Shown here: piece after piece, positions 1-9,467 of the stretch | Layout of the letters: every line of letters begins with the position of its first letter | Numbering within the stretch: the first letter of the stretch is position 1 | NCBI RefSeq assembly: GCF_025847275.1 | Contig: NZ_JAOZEV010000002.1 | Location: forward strand, 409,811-473,810 | Length of the DNA stretch: 64,000 nucleotides | Source: Flavobacterium frigoritolerans | Lineage (GTDB): Bacteria; Bacteroidota; Bacteroidia; Flavobacteriales; Flavobacteriaceae | Direction: 5' to 3' | The notes under the pieces: generated by a model | Database searches by the model: none | What the model saw: only the letters and a program-made list of their open reading frames with translations | What the model was told of the DNA's origin: nothing | Translations under genes and position numbers: made by a program

Positions 1-2
1 TA

Positions 3-338
3 GTTACTTCTGGAACAGCAACATTAGAAACTGCTCTTTTTAAAGTCCCTGAAGTCGTTTGTTATAAAGGAAGTTGGGCTTCTTACCAAATAGCAAAACG
101 TATTATTACCCTTAAATATATTTCGTTAGTAAATTTAATCATGGATAAAGAAGTAGTTACTGAACTTATCCAAGATGATTGCTCTCCAAAACGAATTAAA
201 GAAGAATTGGCGAAATTATTAGAACCTAATTATCGTAAAACTCTTTTACACAGCTATGATTTATTAGAAGAAAAACTTGGTGGAATTGGTGCCAGCGAAA
301 AAACGGCAAGATTAATCGTAGCAGATTTACAAAAATAA
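3..338 (+). CDS. lpxB: Lipid-A-disaccharide synthase, C-terminal part (truncated by window edge)
   Basis: LpxB is the GT19 glycosyltransferase that joins UDP-2,3-diacylglucosamine and lipid X into the lipid A disaccharide at the inner face of the cytoplasmic membrane. Only about the last 111 residues are here. The frame is open from base 3 and begins VTSGTATLETALFKVPEVV, the conserved sugar-nucleotide-binding segment of the family (SGTATLE), followed by the usual helical tail ending LIVADLQK. The ATG at 141 (MDKEVV) is internal and not the real start. The lipoprotein gene on the same strand begins 25 bp after the stop. The identification is secure although the 5' part lies outside the window. 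Confidence 0.9.
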   Translation, partial: VTSGTATLETALFKVPEVVCYKGSWASYQIAKRIITLKYISLVNLIMDKEVVTELIQDDCSPKRIKEELAKLLEPNYRKTLLHSYDLLEEKLGGIGASEKTARLIVADLQK

Positions 339-362
339 TTCATCAGCTTAAAAAATATTGTC

Positions 363-845
363 TTGAAAAACATATTATCCATACTAGTCTTATTACTGTT
401 ATTTGCATCATGTAAATCGACATCGCCTGTCACTACAACTAAAAAAGAAGACAATCCCAAAACAATCGTAAAAGATTTGATTTATACGGCTTCTGAAAAT
501 ATTGGTGTACGTTATAAAGCTGGCGGAACTACAAATAAAGGATACGACTGTTCGGGATTGGTATTTACTACATTCAACTCTGAAAATATTAAATTACCAA
601 GAACCTCATTGGAACAATCAAAAATTGGAGAAGTTATCAATCGAAACAAAGCCAAAAAAGGCGATTTGATATTTTTTAAAACCAACAGAAGTTCACAAAT
701 AAACCATGTTGGATTAATTGTAGAAATTAGTAGTGAAGAAATTAAATTCATACACTCCTCCACATCAAAAGGAGTAATAATCTCTTCTACTAAAGAACCT
801 TATTATCGGGACTCCTATGCGCAGGTTAATCGCATAGTGGAATAA
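363..845 (+). CDS. NlpC/P60 (C40) cell-wall peptidase lipoprotein
   Basis: This is a 160-residue predicted envelope lipoprotein with an NlpC/P60 cysteine peptidase domain, a family that cuts peptide stems of peptidoglycan. The N-terminus is a lipoprotein signal with the lipobox FASC, acylated Cys17. The catalytic Cys is Cys63 in YDCSGLV; the His is in NHVGLIV, with a further polar residue in the FIHSST segment. The length matches small single-domain NlpC/P60 proteins. The only available start in frame is TTG at 363, chosen because it gives a complete lipoprotein signal. It follows lpxB closely and may be co-transcribed with it. The physiological substrate cannot be told from sequence. Confidence 0.88.
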   Translation: MKNILSILVLLLLFASCKSTSPVTTTKKEDNPKTIVKDLIYTASENIGVRYKAGGTTNKGYDCSGLVFTTFNSENIKLPRTSLEQSKIGEVINRNKAKKGDLIFFKTNRSSQINHVGLIVEISSEEIKFIHSSTSKGVIISSTKEPYYRDSYAQVNRIVE

Positions 846-898
846 TTTCTAATCGTTTTTTATTTTTTTTTAAATTTTAACCTATTTTAATCATAGCT

Positions 899-963
899 CA
901 CGGTTTCAACCGTGTGAGACTGATTGTGATAATACATTGCTCTCCAACGGTTAAAACCGTTGG
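899..963. repeat. Paired palindromic repeats (ACGGTT/AACCGT core)
   Basis: Two perfect hairpins lie in the spacer before comEC: CACGGTTTCAACCGTG at 899-914 and CCAACGGTTAAAACCGTTGG at 944-963. They share the inverted core ACGGTT..AACCGT. Neither is followed by a T-run, so they do not look like terminators. They resemble the short palindromic interspersed repeats common between genes in Flavobacterium; copy number in this genome cannot be judged here. Confidence 0.6.
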
Positions 964-1084
964 CAATATTTATATGTCTCCCATTAGTTTGGTTTACATT
1001 ATTTGAGTTTCCTCAAATCAAAAGGCAAAGTAGAAATTAAAAATAACCAAGGTTATTTCTTACAAATTATTGTATTTTAGCTAC

Positions 1085-3112
1085 ATGAAAGTACTAGAAT
1101 TCCCTTTGGCAAGAATAACAATTAGTTTTATGATAGGTATTTTACTTGCTTATTGTCTAAGTCTCTCTATTACTTTTACCTATATATCACTTTTTGCTTC
1201 AATACTCCTATTTTGTAGCTGTTATTATTATTCAATACATAAACCGAAAAGAGTAACTTACTTTGGGATTGCTACTTATTTATTAGCCTGTTGCATCGGT
1301 ATCACAACCCAAACTCTCCATACCGAATCATTTCAAAAAAGTAATTATACTAATTACGACAACATCTATGATAAACAACATTTAATAGATTTTATAATTA
1401 GTGCAAAATTAAAAAGTAACAATTACAGCGACAGATATATTGCTACTATAAATCAGATTGATCAAAAACCTGCTTCTGGAAAAATAGCACTAAACATAAA
1501 AAAAGACAGTACTAAATTAAATCTGGAAATAGGGAATTGTATTCGCGTTAAAGGAGAATTATCAAAAAATAGCTCTCCAAAAAATCCTAATCAATTTGAT
1601 TACAGTAAATATTTAAACAAAAAACATATTTATGCTCAATTATATATTCAAAAAAATGAAATAACAATTAGCCCTACGATTGAGAAAAGCATTTGGTACT
1701 ATGCTGCGCGAATGCGAACAAAAATTGTTAAGAATCTAGAGAAAAATGGCTTCAATAAAACCGAAATGAATGTAGCCCTTGCTCTAATTCTAGGTCAGCA
1801 ACAAGACATATTGCCTGAGATAATCAAAGACTATCAATATGCTGGTGTAACCCATATTTTATCTGTTTCAGGCCTTCATGTGGGCTATATATTAATTTTC
1901 ATGACTTATATACTAAAACCTATTCCTAACACTAAAAAGGGATCTCTAATAAAGCTCATTATATTAATAATATCTTTATTTGCCTTTGCAGTTATTTCAG
2001 GGTTTTCTCCTTCGGTATTACGAGCTGTAGTTATGTTTTCTTTTATAGCAGTTGGGATTCATTTAAGAAGAAGTCTAAATATCTATCACACCTTATTAGT
2101 TTCAATATTATTTTTACTTCTCTTTGAACCTGCTTTTATATTCAATGTAGGATTTCAATTAAGCTATTTAGCCTTATTTTTTATTATTTGGTTCCAACCA
2201 ATATTAAAAAAAATATGGGCTCCAAAAAATAAATTCGCAACTGCAATATGGAATGCATTAACGGTATCCTTTGCTGCACAAATTGGTACGTTACCAATAT
2301 GCTTATATTACTTTCATCAATTTCCAGGATTATTTTTTGTTGCCAATATAGTAATTATACCATTCTTAAGTGTTATCATGATTTTAGGCATTGTAGTAAT
2401 GATTTTAGCTGCATTTGATAGTGCACCTATGCTTCTTGTACAACTTCTAGAAAAAAGTATTTTCTATTTGAATAAAATAATAAACAGTATTGCTTCATTT
2501 GAAAGTTTCATCATACGAGATATTTCCTTTAATACATTCTTGCTAATCTCTTCGTATCTATTAATAATATCAGGAATTATCTGGTCTAAAAAGCCAACCT
2601 TTACTATGCTGTCAATAACTCTGAGTTCAATAATTCTGTTACAGATTACTTTTATTATGAATAGAAAAAATACTGAAACACAAAATGAATGGATTGTATA
2701 TAATGTAACAAAGAATTCTCAAATTACAGAAAGAACTGGTAACTCTGTTACTTTATTTGCAACTGATACTACTTCGAATAATAATTACTCTTTAACTTCT
2801 TATTTGGTAGGCAATTTTGGAAATCTAAAAAATAAAGAAAAGCTAAAGAATGTTGCTTATTTTAATGGTTATAAAATCTTAATTATAGATAACACTGGGA
2901 TATATCCTAAAAAAATAAAACCCGATATTTTGATAATTACGCAATCCCCTAAAATGAATTTCGAAAGGGTATTAAAAACAATACAACCCAAGATGGTCAT
3001 TGCTGACGGCACAAACTACAAATCGATACAGCAGTATTGGAAAAAAACTTGTATAAACGAAAAAATCCCTTTTCATTTTACCAATGAGAAGGGATTTTAT
3101 AAATTGAATTAA
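1085..3112 (+). CDS. comEC: ComEC/Rec2-family DNA-uptake membrane protein
   Basis: ComEC forms the inner-membrane channel through which single-stranded DNA enters during natural transformation. The protein (about 675 residues from the ATG) has an N-terminal membrane pair, a soluble DUF4131/OB-like part (about residues 90-200), then the polytopic Competence domain containing the signature HILSVSGLHVGYI. The C-terminal portion (about 540-675) resembles the metallo-beta-lactamase-like domain only weakly and shows no HxHxDH metal motif, as in many Bacteroidota ComEC proteins. The frame can be opened from TTG at 1070, but ATG at 1085 (MKVLEFPLARI) is the better start. A hairpin overlaps the last codons. 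Confidence 0.88.
   Translation: MKVLEFPLARITISFMIGILLAYCLSLSITFTYISLFASILLFCSCYYYSIHKPKRVTYFGIATYLLACCIGITTQTLHTESFQKSNYTNYDNIYDKQHLIDFIISAKLKSNNYSDRYIATINQIDQKPASGKIALNIKKDSTKLNLEIGNCIRVKGELSKNSSPKNPNQFDYSKYLNKKHIYAQLYIQKNEITISPTIEKSIWYYAARMRTKIVKNLEKNGFNKTEMNVALALILGQQQDILPEIIKDYQYAGVTHILSVSGLHVGYILIFMTYILKPIPNTKKGSLIKLIILIISLFAFAVISGFSPSVLRAVVMFSFIAVGIHLRRSLNIYHTLLVSILFLLLFEPAFIFNVGFQLSYLALFFIIWFQPILKKIWAPKNKFATAIWNALTVSFAAQIGTLPICLYYFHQFPGLFFVANIVIIPFLSVIMILGIVVMILAAFDSAPMLLVQLLEKSIFYLNKIINSIASFESFIIRDISFNTFLLISSYLLIISGIIWSKKPTFTMLSITLSSIILLQITFIMNRKNTETQNEWIVYNVTKNSQITERTGNSVTLFATDTTSNNNYSLTSYLVGNFGNLKNKEKLKNVAYFNGYKILIIDNTGIYPKKIKPDILIITQSPKMNFERVLKTIQPKMVIADGTNYKSIQQYWKKTCINEKIPFHFTNEKGFYKLN
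3062..3098 (+). terminator. Hairpin overlapping the 3' end of comEC
   Basis: AAAATCCCTTTTCATT (3062-3077) and AATGAGAAGGGATTTT (3083-3098) can pair with one mismatch around a 5-nt loop, inside the last codons of comEC. A T-rich stretch follows (TTTTATAAATTG), so it could act as a transcription terminator embedded in the coding region. Function is inferred from structure only. Confidence 0.45.
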
Positions 3113-3285
3113 TAGAGCAACATCCTATTTTTAAATTTCAAAAACGATGATTTCACAAACTTTATTTATTAAAGAATCTAAGTACATCTAGGTTTATATA
3201 CACAGATATGAACTTACACAACTTAAATATCTAGCTTTCTTAATTAGTCTGCAATACAAAACAATGATTGCTTTAAAAACAAAAC

Positions 3286-3741
3286 TTAAAAATCACTTGG
3301 ATGCAAAATAGCATTTGACTCAACAATCCATGCCTTTACTCCACCTGATTTATAAGTCATTTTACCTAATGCCTGAAAAGTTGTTTTGCTTTTTCTAACT
3401 ATAGCATTCGCATAACATATTTCTGGTAAATCTTGAACTCCAAAAGCATTTTTAAGCTTTATATTTTGTTCTTTATCACTATCCGAAGCTTGGCTGTCAG
3501 ACAAATCTAATTTTACCAAAACAACATTATCTCTTGACCAAAGCGCAAATTCTAAAGTTCTGATTATTTCATTTTGCAGATTATCAGACAAATTATTTGC
3601 TGTAAACAAAATTAACATTGGTTTCTTTAATTTATTACTTGCTTCAATACCATCAGTAATATTAGTTTTCCAAACTAAATTTTGCGATTGCACAGTAAAA
3701 AATCCTAAAAAGAATAGGGAGAGAAGTAGTTTTTTCATCAT
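3286..3741 (-). CDS. Thioredoxin-fold protein lacking the CXXC motif (degenerate paralogue)
   Basis: This 151-residue exported protein (signal peptide ending near VQSQ) is clearly paralogous to the thioredoxin-like protein encoded just upstream at 3997-4464: both share KPMLxxFT, then a helix, then LEF/AEF-x-x-W-[SA]-[RK]-DNVxLVxLD. Where the neighbour has SDWCGWC, this protein reads NNLSDN and is about three residues shorter, so both redox cysteines are gone. The proline of the later loop (VQDLPEICY) is kept. It cannot be a conventional disulfide reductase; a binding role or decay are the alternatives. It lies downstream of its paralogue, separated by a terminator. Confidence 0.75.
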   Translation of the reverse strand: MMKKLLLSLFFLGFFTVQSQNLVWKTNITDGIEASNKLKKPMLILFTANNLSDNLQNEIIRTLEFALWSRDNVVLVKLDLSDSQASDSDKEQNIKLKNAFGVQDLPEICYANAIVRKSKTTFQALGKMTYKSGGVKAWIVESNAILHPSDF

Positions 3742-3920
3742 AATAAATTGGGGGTTGGTTAATTAAAACAAACGAAATTAACATTTAATTCTAATTATCC
3801 AAATTATTTTACAACTAAAAGTATATTTTACGTTTCATTACAAACAATACCCTGTCAATATTATAAAAAAACCAGCATTTAAAGTCAAAATAAAAAACAG
3901 AATTACCTTAATAAACTACA

Positions 3921-3953
3921 AAAAGCTCTTTCCGTATAAAACGAAAAGAGCTT
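3921..3953 (-). terminator. Rho-independent terminator after the thioredoxin gene
   Basis: AAGCTCTT and AAGAGCTT arms enclose a CCGT/ACG-extended loop. Read on the minus strand the stem is followed by a run of Ts. It lies 44 bp after the stop of the 3997-4464 gene and separates it from the degenerate paralogue. Confidence 0.7.
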
Positions 3954-3996
3954 CTTTTATTTATTAATAGCTACTTAAGCTAGCTATTATATTTAA

Positions 3997-4464
3997 TTAC
4001 TTTTTAACCGGATTAACAATCCCGTCTGCAACTGCAAGCCAAGCCGATGGGCCTCCTGCAACATAGCCTGTAGTACCAAGTCCCTGAAAGTTAACTTTCC
4101 CATCCTTGTTCTCTGCTTTTGTAAAATAAACGGTTGGAAATCCTTGAATTCCAAAAACTTGCTGCAATTCATTATTTTGAGCTTTTACCTCTGGAGTTTG
4201 TGCTGTTCTTCTTGGAAAATCTAACTCCACCAAAATAACATTATCTTTTGCCCATTTGTTAAACTCAGCAGTTTTTAGGACTTCGCTTTGCAAACGAATA
4301 CACCAACCACACCAATCACTTCCTGTAAAAAACAATAACATAGGTTTTTTCTCCTTATTACTAACAGCTATAGCCTCTTTTACATCTGTATACCATTTTA
4401 GCTCTTGCGCCTGAACCGCAAAAGAACCTAATACTAGCAACAATGCAATAAATATATTTTTCAT
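3997..4464 (-). CDS. Exported thioredoxin-like protein (CGWC)
   Basis: This 155-residue protein has a signal peptide (cleavage near VQAQ, residue 18-20) and a thioredoxin fold with active site SDWCGWC, cysteines at 52 and 55, and the conserved cis-proline loop FGIQGFPTVYF. It resembles the thioredoxin_7 or DUF255-like periplasmic proteins of Bacteroidota, which reduce or rearrange disulfides in the envelope. It is the last gene of the minus-strand peptide-use block before a terminator, 55 bp from the nearest POT transporter. The specific partner is unknown. Its degenerate copy lies immediately downstream. Confidence 0.85.
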   Translation of the reverse strand: MKNIFIALLLVLGSFAVQAQELKWYTDVKEAIAVSNKEKKPMLLFFTGSDWCGWCIRLQSEVLKTAEFNKWAKDNVILVELDFPRRTAQTPEVKAQNNELQQVFGIQGFPTVYFTKAENKDGKVNFQGLGTTGYVAGGPSAWLAVADGIVNPVKK

Positions 4465-4519
4465 TTTATTCTTATTTTATTTTCCAAATTTAATGAAAAA
4501 ATAAACTAGAAAATATTTT

Positions 4520-6004
4520 CTATTTTACTTCTTGCATTAATTTTTTAATCAATGGCGTACTTACTATTAAAACAATACCAGCTATAAGCGAATAAATTGC
4601 CAAATGATAATATCCGTCTGTATAAGCTATCAACTTAGACATAAGTGTAGTTCCAGTATTCGCATTCGACATTTCAGAACCCAATTTCCCTGCTGCAAAT
4701 TGTCCAAAAGCGCTCGATAAAAACCATAACCCCATCATCATTCCGAAAAGTCTTTTAGGTGATAATTTAGTAATAACAGACATTCCGATTGGTCCAATAC
4801 ATAATTCTCCAAGTGTATACACTAAATACCCTAGGGCAAAAACGTTAAGAGAACTTAATCCATTTGCATCAACAAAGAAACGAGCACTATAAAAGATAAA
4901 GAATCCTGCTGCAAGAAGAATAAATGAGAATCCAAATTTTACAACTGTATTAGGCTCAATTTTTCTTTTATAAAGGAATATCCATAACAATCCAATTAGA
5001 GGACTAAAAATAATTACGTATAAAGAGTTTATACTATTATTAACCACATTAGGATCTATATTAAAGAATAACAAATTACTTGTTAGATTATCTTTTGCAA
5101 ACAATGATAACGATCCTCCTGATTGCTCTGAAATAGCCATAAACATGAAATATCCGAAGATAAATATAAATGCCGCCAATAATTTATATTGCTGTTTACG
5201 ATCTTTAATTCTTAACAGTTCGTACAGAAAATACAATAGAGCAACTGCTCCAATTGTGTACATGAAATATTCTGTAAAATCAGAATTTATCACCATTATA
5301 TAAATAAGCGGAATTGCTAATAAAGAACCAACGTAAACTCCAATCTCATACATATTACGTTTTTTTGGAGTATGCTTTTCTAATGGTGAATTACCAATAG
5401 GTGCTAAATGTTTCTTTGTTAAAAGAAATGTAATGACACCAATAATCATAACTATCGCAGCAGAAAGGAAACACAAGCTCCAAGAGTAATTCTTCCCTAA
5501 ATAAATAGGAATCGCTCCTCCTAACATTCCACCGATGTTAATACCAGCATAAAACATACCGTAACCAGCATCTCTACGTCCATCATTTTCATGATAAAGT
5601 TCACCAACCATCGAAGAAACATTAGGCTTAAAAAATCCAGTTCCAATAATAGACAGCGTAATACCGTAATAGAAAAAATCATGAGGAGAGGCCGCAATGA
5701 TAAGATTACCTATAATCATAACGATTCCACCAAAAAGCAAAGATTTTTTAAATCCCAAAATTTTATCAGCAAAAATACCTCCAATAAAAGTAAAAGCATA
5801 TACAAATGCCTGTATGGCTCCATATTGCAAATTTGCTTTCCCTTCTAATAATCCTAATTGGTCGACCATGAAAAATGCCAAAACACCTCTCATACCGTAA
5901 AAGCAAAAACGCTCCCACATTTCGACTAAAAACAAATACCACAATTGCTTTGGGTACTTGCCTTTAAAATTTTGTATTTCGTCTAAAGTAATACTATGTT
6001 CCAT
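4520..6004 (-). CDS. POT/PTR-family proton-coupled peptide transporter (copy 1)
   Basis: This 494-residue inner-membrane protein imports di- and tripeptides with protons. The POT hallmark ExxER is present in TM1 (VEMWERFCFYGMRG), followed by GFKKSLLFGG, the GxGFFKPNVSSMVGELY signature and the FYAGINIGGMLGG motif; about 12-14 membrane segments are visible. It is the shortest of three tandem POT genes and closest to the usual family length. The next upstream gene ends 14 bp away, so the two are probably co-transcribed. Together with the dipeptidyl peptidase at 9468-11636 it points to uptake of dipeptides made in the periplasm. Confidence 0.9.
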   Translation of the reverse strand: MEHSITLDEIQNFKGKYPKQLWYLFLVEMWERFCFYGMRGVLAFFMVDQLGLLEGKANLQYGAIQAFVYAFTFIGGIFADKILGFKKSLLFGGIVMIIGNLIIAASPHDFFYYGITLSIIGTGFFKPNVSSMVGELYHENDGRRDAGYGMFYAGINIGGMLGGAIPIYLGKNYSWSLCFLSAAIVMIIGVITFLLTKKHLAPIGNSPLEKHTPKKRNMYEIGVYVGSLLAIPLIYIMVINSDFTEYFMYTIGAVALLYFLYELLRIKDRKQQYKLLAAFIFIFGYFMFMAISEQSGGSLSLFAKDNLTSNLLFFNIDPNVVNNSINSLYVIIFSPLIGLLWIFLYKRKIEPNTVVKFGFSFILLAAGFFIFYSARFFVDANGLSSLNVFALGYLVYTLGELCIGPIGMSVITKLSPKRLFGMMMGLWFLSSAFGQFAAGKLGSEMSNANTGTTLMSKLIAYTDGYYHLAIYSLIAGIVLIVSTPLIKKLMQEVK

Positions 6005-6018
6005 TTATTTATAAATAA

Positions 6019-7677
6019 TTAATTGATACCGTGATCTTTCATCACTTTGTTTAAGTTTTTTACCAAAGCAAACATCAATACTGTTGCAAACATCAATAAG
6101 CCAAAGTTCACCCAAAAAAAGTTTATTTTGTCATCATATTGATCCCACATACTAGCTAAAACGCCGCTTAATTTATTTCCGATTGATGTTGATAAAAACC
6201 AGCCTCCCATCATTAAGGCTGTAATATTTTTTGGAGACAGTTTAGATACGATTGACAATCCCATGGGACTCAAGAATAACTCTCCTATCGTTATAATTCC
6301 ATAATTAGCAACCAACCACCAAACCGATACTTTCTCGGCTCCGTTACCACCTATATGAACTGCAGCAATCATTACTAAAACGGATAATGCCGAAATCAAT
6401 AACCCGAATGCAATTTTAGTTGGTGTACTTGGTTCTTTTTTTCTACTACGTAAAAATGTAAAAAACGCCACTACCAAAGGTGTCAAAATAATTACCCAAC
6501 CAGGGTTTATTGACTGACTTAAATTAGTCGCCCAAATAGAAACTGTTGCTCCTTCAGCAGGTTTTTTGTCCTCGGCTACGTTTCTAAAATAAACTGGATG
6601 ATCTACTGTTTTAACCACTTTCCCGTTTTCTTTTTGAAGCCTAAAACTAGCATCATATAATTCTGTTGAATCTTTCGTGAACTTAACCTCTTTAGCCAAT
6701 TTTAAATTATTGAAAACAGTTTGTGTCGTTCCAGTAATTTCTCTATCTGTATAACGATCTGCCCATGTAGTTAGCGCTGATCCGTTCAACTTAAAAACTG
6801 CCCAAAATAAAATAACTACGGCAAAAATAGAAAGCAATGCCCCTATTTGTCGCTTATCTTCTACTTTGGCTTTAAAATATAAACTTCCGTAAAAATAAAT
6901 CACAGGAATACATGCGAAAATAAATGCATCTGTACTGTCTGAACCAAAAATTGAACTATCTAAATTCATATCAGATTGTACTCCTTTTAGCAACCAACCT
7001 ATAACTCCAAATACAATAGATGGAACAAGAATATACAATACAATTTTTGAAAATGGCATATCTCCTTCTTGAATTCCTTTTTTATCAGTTTTATTACCAT
7101 AATGTTTTGTACCTAAAACAAAAACAATTACACCAATAAACATTCCTAATCCTGCAGCCATAAAAGCAAAATGCCATCCTAGAAGTATTTGTAAAGCTGC
7201 ACCAAAGAAATTACAAATGAAAGCTCCCACATTTATTCCCATATAGAAAATATTGTATCCTTCATCTTTCTTATCCTTGTATTTATCTTCATCATAGAAA
7301 TTTCCTAGAAGTGTAGAAATATTAGGTTTAAAAAAACCGTTACCTATAATAACCAGCGTCATCGCCATATATAGCATTGTTAAACTATGAATTCCCATCA
7401 TAAAATAACCTACTCCCATCATTAAGCCTCCAAGAATGATTGAGTTTTTATATCCTAAATATCTATCCGCAACCAAACCACCAATAAAAGGTGTCAAAAA
7501 CACAAGTGCTATAAAAGTTCCATACAAATCAGAAGCTTCTTTCTCGGTCATAGCAAACCCAGCCTCTACATCTTTTAGATATAAAGTAAAAATTCCAATC
7601 ATTAAATAATAACCAAAACGTTCCCACATTTCAGATAAAAACAAAAAAGGCAATGCTTTTGGATGATTTTTCCACAT
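6019..7677 (-). CDS. POT/PTR-family peptide transporter (copy 2, with extra loop)
   Basis: This 552-residue POT transporter has SEMWERFGYYLM (ExxER), GNGFFKPNISTLLGNFY and FYMGINVGAFICN. It carries an insertion of roughly 75 residues after the segment KLNGSALTTWADRYTD, rich in charged residues (TTQTVFNNLKLAKEV onward), which would form a large non-membrane loop between two helices in the C-terminal half. This enlarged form recurs in Bacteroidota POT proteins; its purpose is not known to me. It lies between the other two POT genes on the minus strand, 14 bp from copy 1 and 76 bp from copy 3. Confidence 0.9.
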   Translation of the reverse strand: MWKNHPKALPFLFLSEMWERFGYYLMIGIFTLYLKDVEAGFAMTEKEASDLYGTFIALVFLTPFIGGLVADRYLGYKNSIILGGLMMGVGYFMMGIHSLTMLYMAMTLVIIGNGFFKPNISTLLGNFYDEDKYKDKKDEGYNIFYMGINVGAFICNFFGAALQILLGWHFAFMAAGLGMFIGVIVFVLGTKHYGNKTDKKGIQEGDMPFSKIVLYILVPSIVFGVIGWLLKGVQSDMNLDSSIFGSDSTDAFIFACIPVIYFYGSLYFKAKVEDKRQIGALLSIFAVVILFWAVFKLNGSALTTWADRYTDREITGTTQTVFNNLKLAKEVKFTKDSTELYDASFRLQKENGKVVKTVDHPVYFRNVAEDKKPAEGATVSIWATNLSQSINPGWVIILTPLVVAFFTFLRSRKKEPSTPTKIAFGLLISALSVLVMIAAVHIGGNGAEKVSVWWLVANYGIITIGELFLSPMGLSIVSKLSPKNITALMMGGWFLSTSIGNKLSGVLASMWDQYDDKINFFWVNFGLLMFATVLMFALVKNLNKVMKDHGIN

Positions 7678-7753
7678 AATAAAATAGGTACAAAATTAAA
7701 AAATTACCTACCCAAATAAATCGGATAGGTAATACTATTTAAGGCTTCAACTT

Positions 7754-9439
7754 TTAACGAACACCGTGCATCATTTTTTTCAAAAATGGGGTCAAAGCAA
7801 ACAATATAATTGCGGCAATACCAGTAAGCACAACAAATACCATAAAGAATTCATATAAGTTATGAATTTCAAACCCTGCAAAGAAATGATTTGCAGCACT
7901 AATTTGATGTTTGTCTAAAAGAGCAAGCTGCTCAGCTGTAGGTGTTATAGTTTTATCTAAAACCCCCTGAAGATCAATACCTAATTCTTTTGCTTTTGCA
8001 AATTTATCCCCAGTAGCTGGCAAGATAGAACCTAAAGTACCTCCTAAAGCATAACCTGATGCATTAGACAAGAAAAATACTCCATACAGCAATGAAGCAA
8101 AACGTTTTGGAGATAATTTACCTACCAATGACAAACCTATTGGAGATAAACATAACTCAGCACATGTATTTAAGAAATATAATAATATCAACCACTTAAC
8201 TAATAACAATCCAGAAGTTCCAATATAAGAAACTTGAGTCGCGATCATAAAGAAACTCAAAGAAATAACTACCAATCCAACAGCTAGTTTTACAGTAGAA
8301 ATAGGCTCTTTTCCTTTTGATCTTAAAGTATCCCATAATACACTAAAAGGAACAGCTAATATTACTACAAATAGTCCGTTAAAAATCTGCACCATTGATG
8401 CAGGCATTTGGAAACCAAAGAAGTTTCTATCCGTTTGGTTATCTGCGATAAAAGTTAATGATGAACCAGCTTGTTCAAAAGCTGCCCAGAAGAAAATAAT
8501 AAAAAAAGAAACGATATAAATTACAAAAATACGATCTCTCTCTATTTTAGTTAATGAAGAATCTGAAATGATCAATCCAGCTAAAGCCAATCCACTTGAA
8601 TAAATTAATGTATAAATTAGATTCTGTTCAATTACATAATGAAAGAATAAACCTAAAACAAAGAAACTAACTCCAGCAATTATTAAAGCTTTATTAGAAA
8701 AATTAGCTTTTTGAGCCTCTCCTTCTTCAAAATCAGAAGCATCATTTTTAGACGGTAAGCCTCCTAAAGGTTTTCCTTCTGGAGTAACCACATATTTATT
8801 TTTTAAAAAGTAAAAAAGTAAAGTTCCTAAAAGCATTGCAATCGAAGCTGCTAAAAATCCCCATTTAAAAGCGTGAATATCTCTAAGACCACCAATCTCT
8901 TTAACATCTCCTAAAATCGGACAAATAGACTGCCCTAAGAAAGCACCAATATTAATTCCCATATAGAAAATAGTGAAGGCAGAATCTAATTTGGTTTTTT
9001 CTTGTTTTGGATACAAACTCCCAACCATACTAGAAATATTCGGTTTAAAGAAACCGTTACCAAAAACGATAATTCCTAATCCGCTATACATTACAATTTT
9101 AGCCAAGCTTAAATTTGCTTCAAAAATACTACCACTGGCAAATAAAAATAGTTGCCCCACTGCCATCATGAAACCTCCAAGAAGAATACAGTTTCTGTTT
9201 CCGAAAAAACGATCGGCAATAAACCCACCAAGCATTGGTGTTAAGTAACAAAGTCCAAGAAAACCTCCATAAATCAATGAAGCTTCTTCTTCTTTCATCA
9301 ATAATGAATTTACAAGAAATAAAGTCAATAAGGCACGCATGCCATAAAAATTAAATCGCTCCCACATCTCTGTTCCAAACAATACCCAAAGCCCTTTTGG
9401 ATGCGCCGTACTCACTTGTTTTTCTTCCATATTATTCAT
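7754..9439 (-). CDS. POT/PTR-family peptide transporter (copy 3)
   Basis: This 561-residue POT transporter shows TEMWERFNFYGMRA (ExxER), GNGFFKPNISSMVGSLY and FYMGINIGAFLGQ. Unlike copy 2 its main extra segment lies near the C-terminus (about residues 470-525, containing GVLDKTITPTAEQLALLDKH) before the last helix. A second in-frame ATG at 9430 is possible. It follows the dipeptidyl peptidase gene by 28 bp on the same strand, so protease and transporters very likely form an operon. Sequence divergence among the three copies suggests different peptide preferences rather than recent duplication. Confidence 0.9.
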   Translation of the reverse strand: MNNMEEKQVSTAHPKGLWVLFGTEMWERFNFYGMRALLTLFLVNSLLMKEEEASLIYGGFLGLCYLTPMLGGFIADRFFGNRNCILLGGFMMAVGQLFLFASGSIFEANLSLAKIVMYSGLGIIVFGNGFFKPNISSMVGSLYPKQEKTKLDSAFTIFYMGINIGAFLGQSICPILGDVKEIGGLRDIHAFKWGFLAASIAMLLGTLLFYFLKNKYVVTPEGKPLGGLPSKNDASDFEEGEAQKANFSNKALIIAGVSFFVLGLFFHYVIEQNLIYTLIYSSGLALAGLIISDSSLTKIERDRIFVIYIVSFFIIFFWAAFEQAGSSLTFIADNQTDRNFFGFQMPASMVQIFNGLFVVILAVPFSVLWDTLRSKGKEPISTVKLAVGLVVISLSFFMIATQVSYIGTSGLLLVKWLILLYFLNTCAELCLSPIGLSLVGKLSPKRFASLLYGVFFLSNASGYALGGTLGSILPATGDKFAKAKELGIDLQGVLDKTITPTAEQLALLDKHQISAANHFFAGFEIHNLYEFFMVFVVLTGIAAIILFALTPFLKKMMHGVR

Positions 9440-9467
9440 TATTATATTTAGGTTAATTAGATTTTAA

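Noticed and set aside
1070..1084. TTG at 1070 as start of comEC
   Set aside because: ATG at 1085 gives a normal ComEC N-terminus and no evidence supports the five extra residues.
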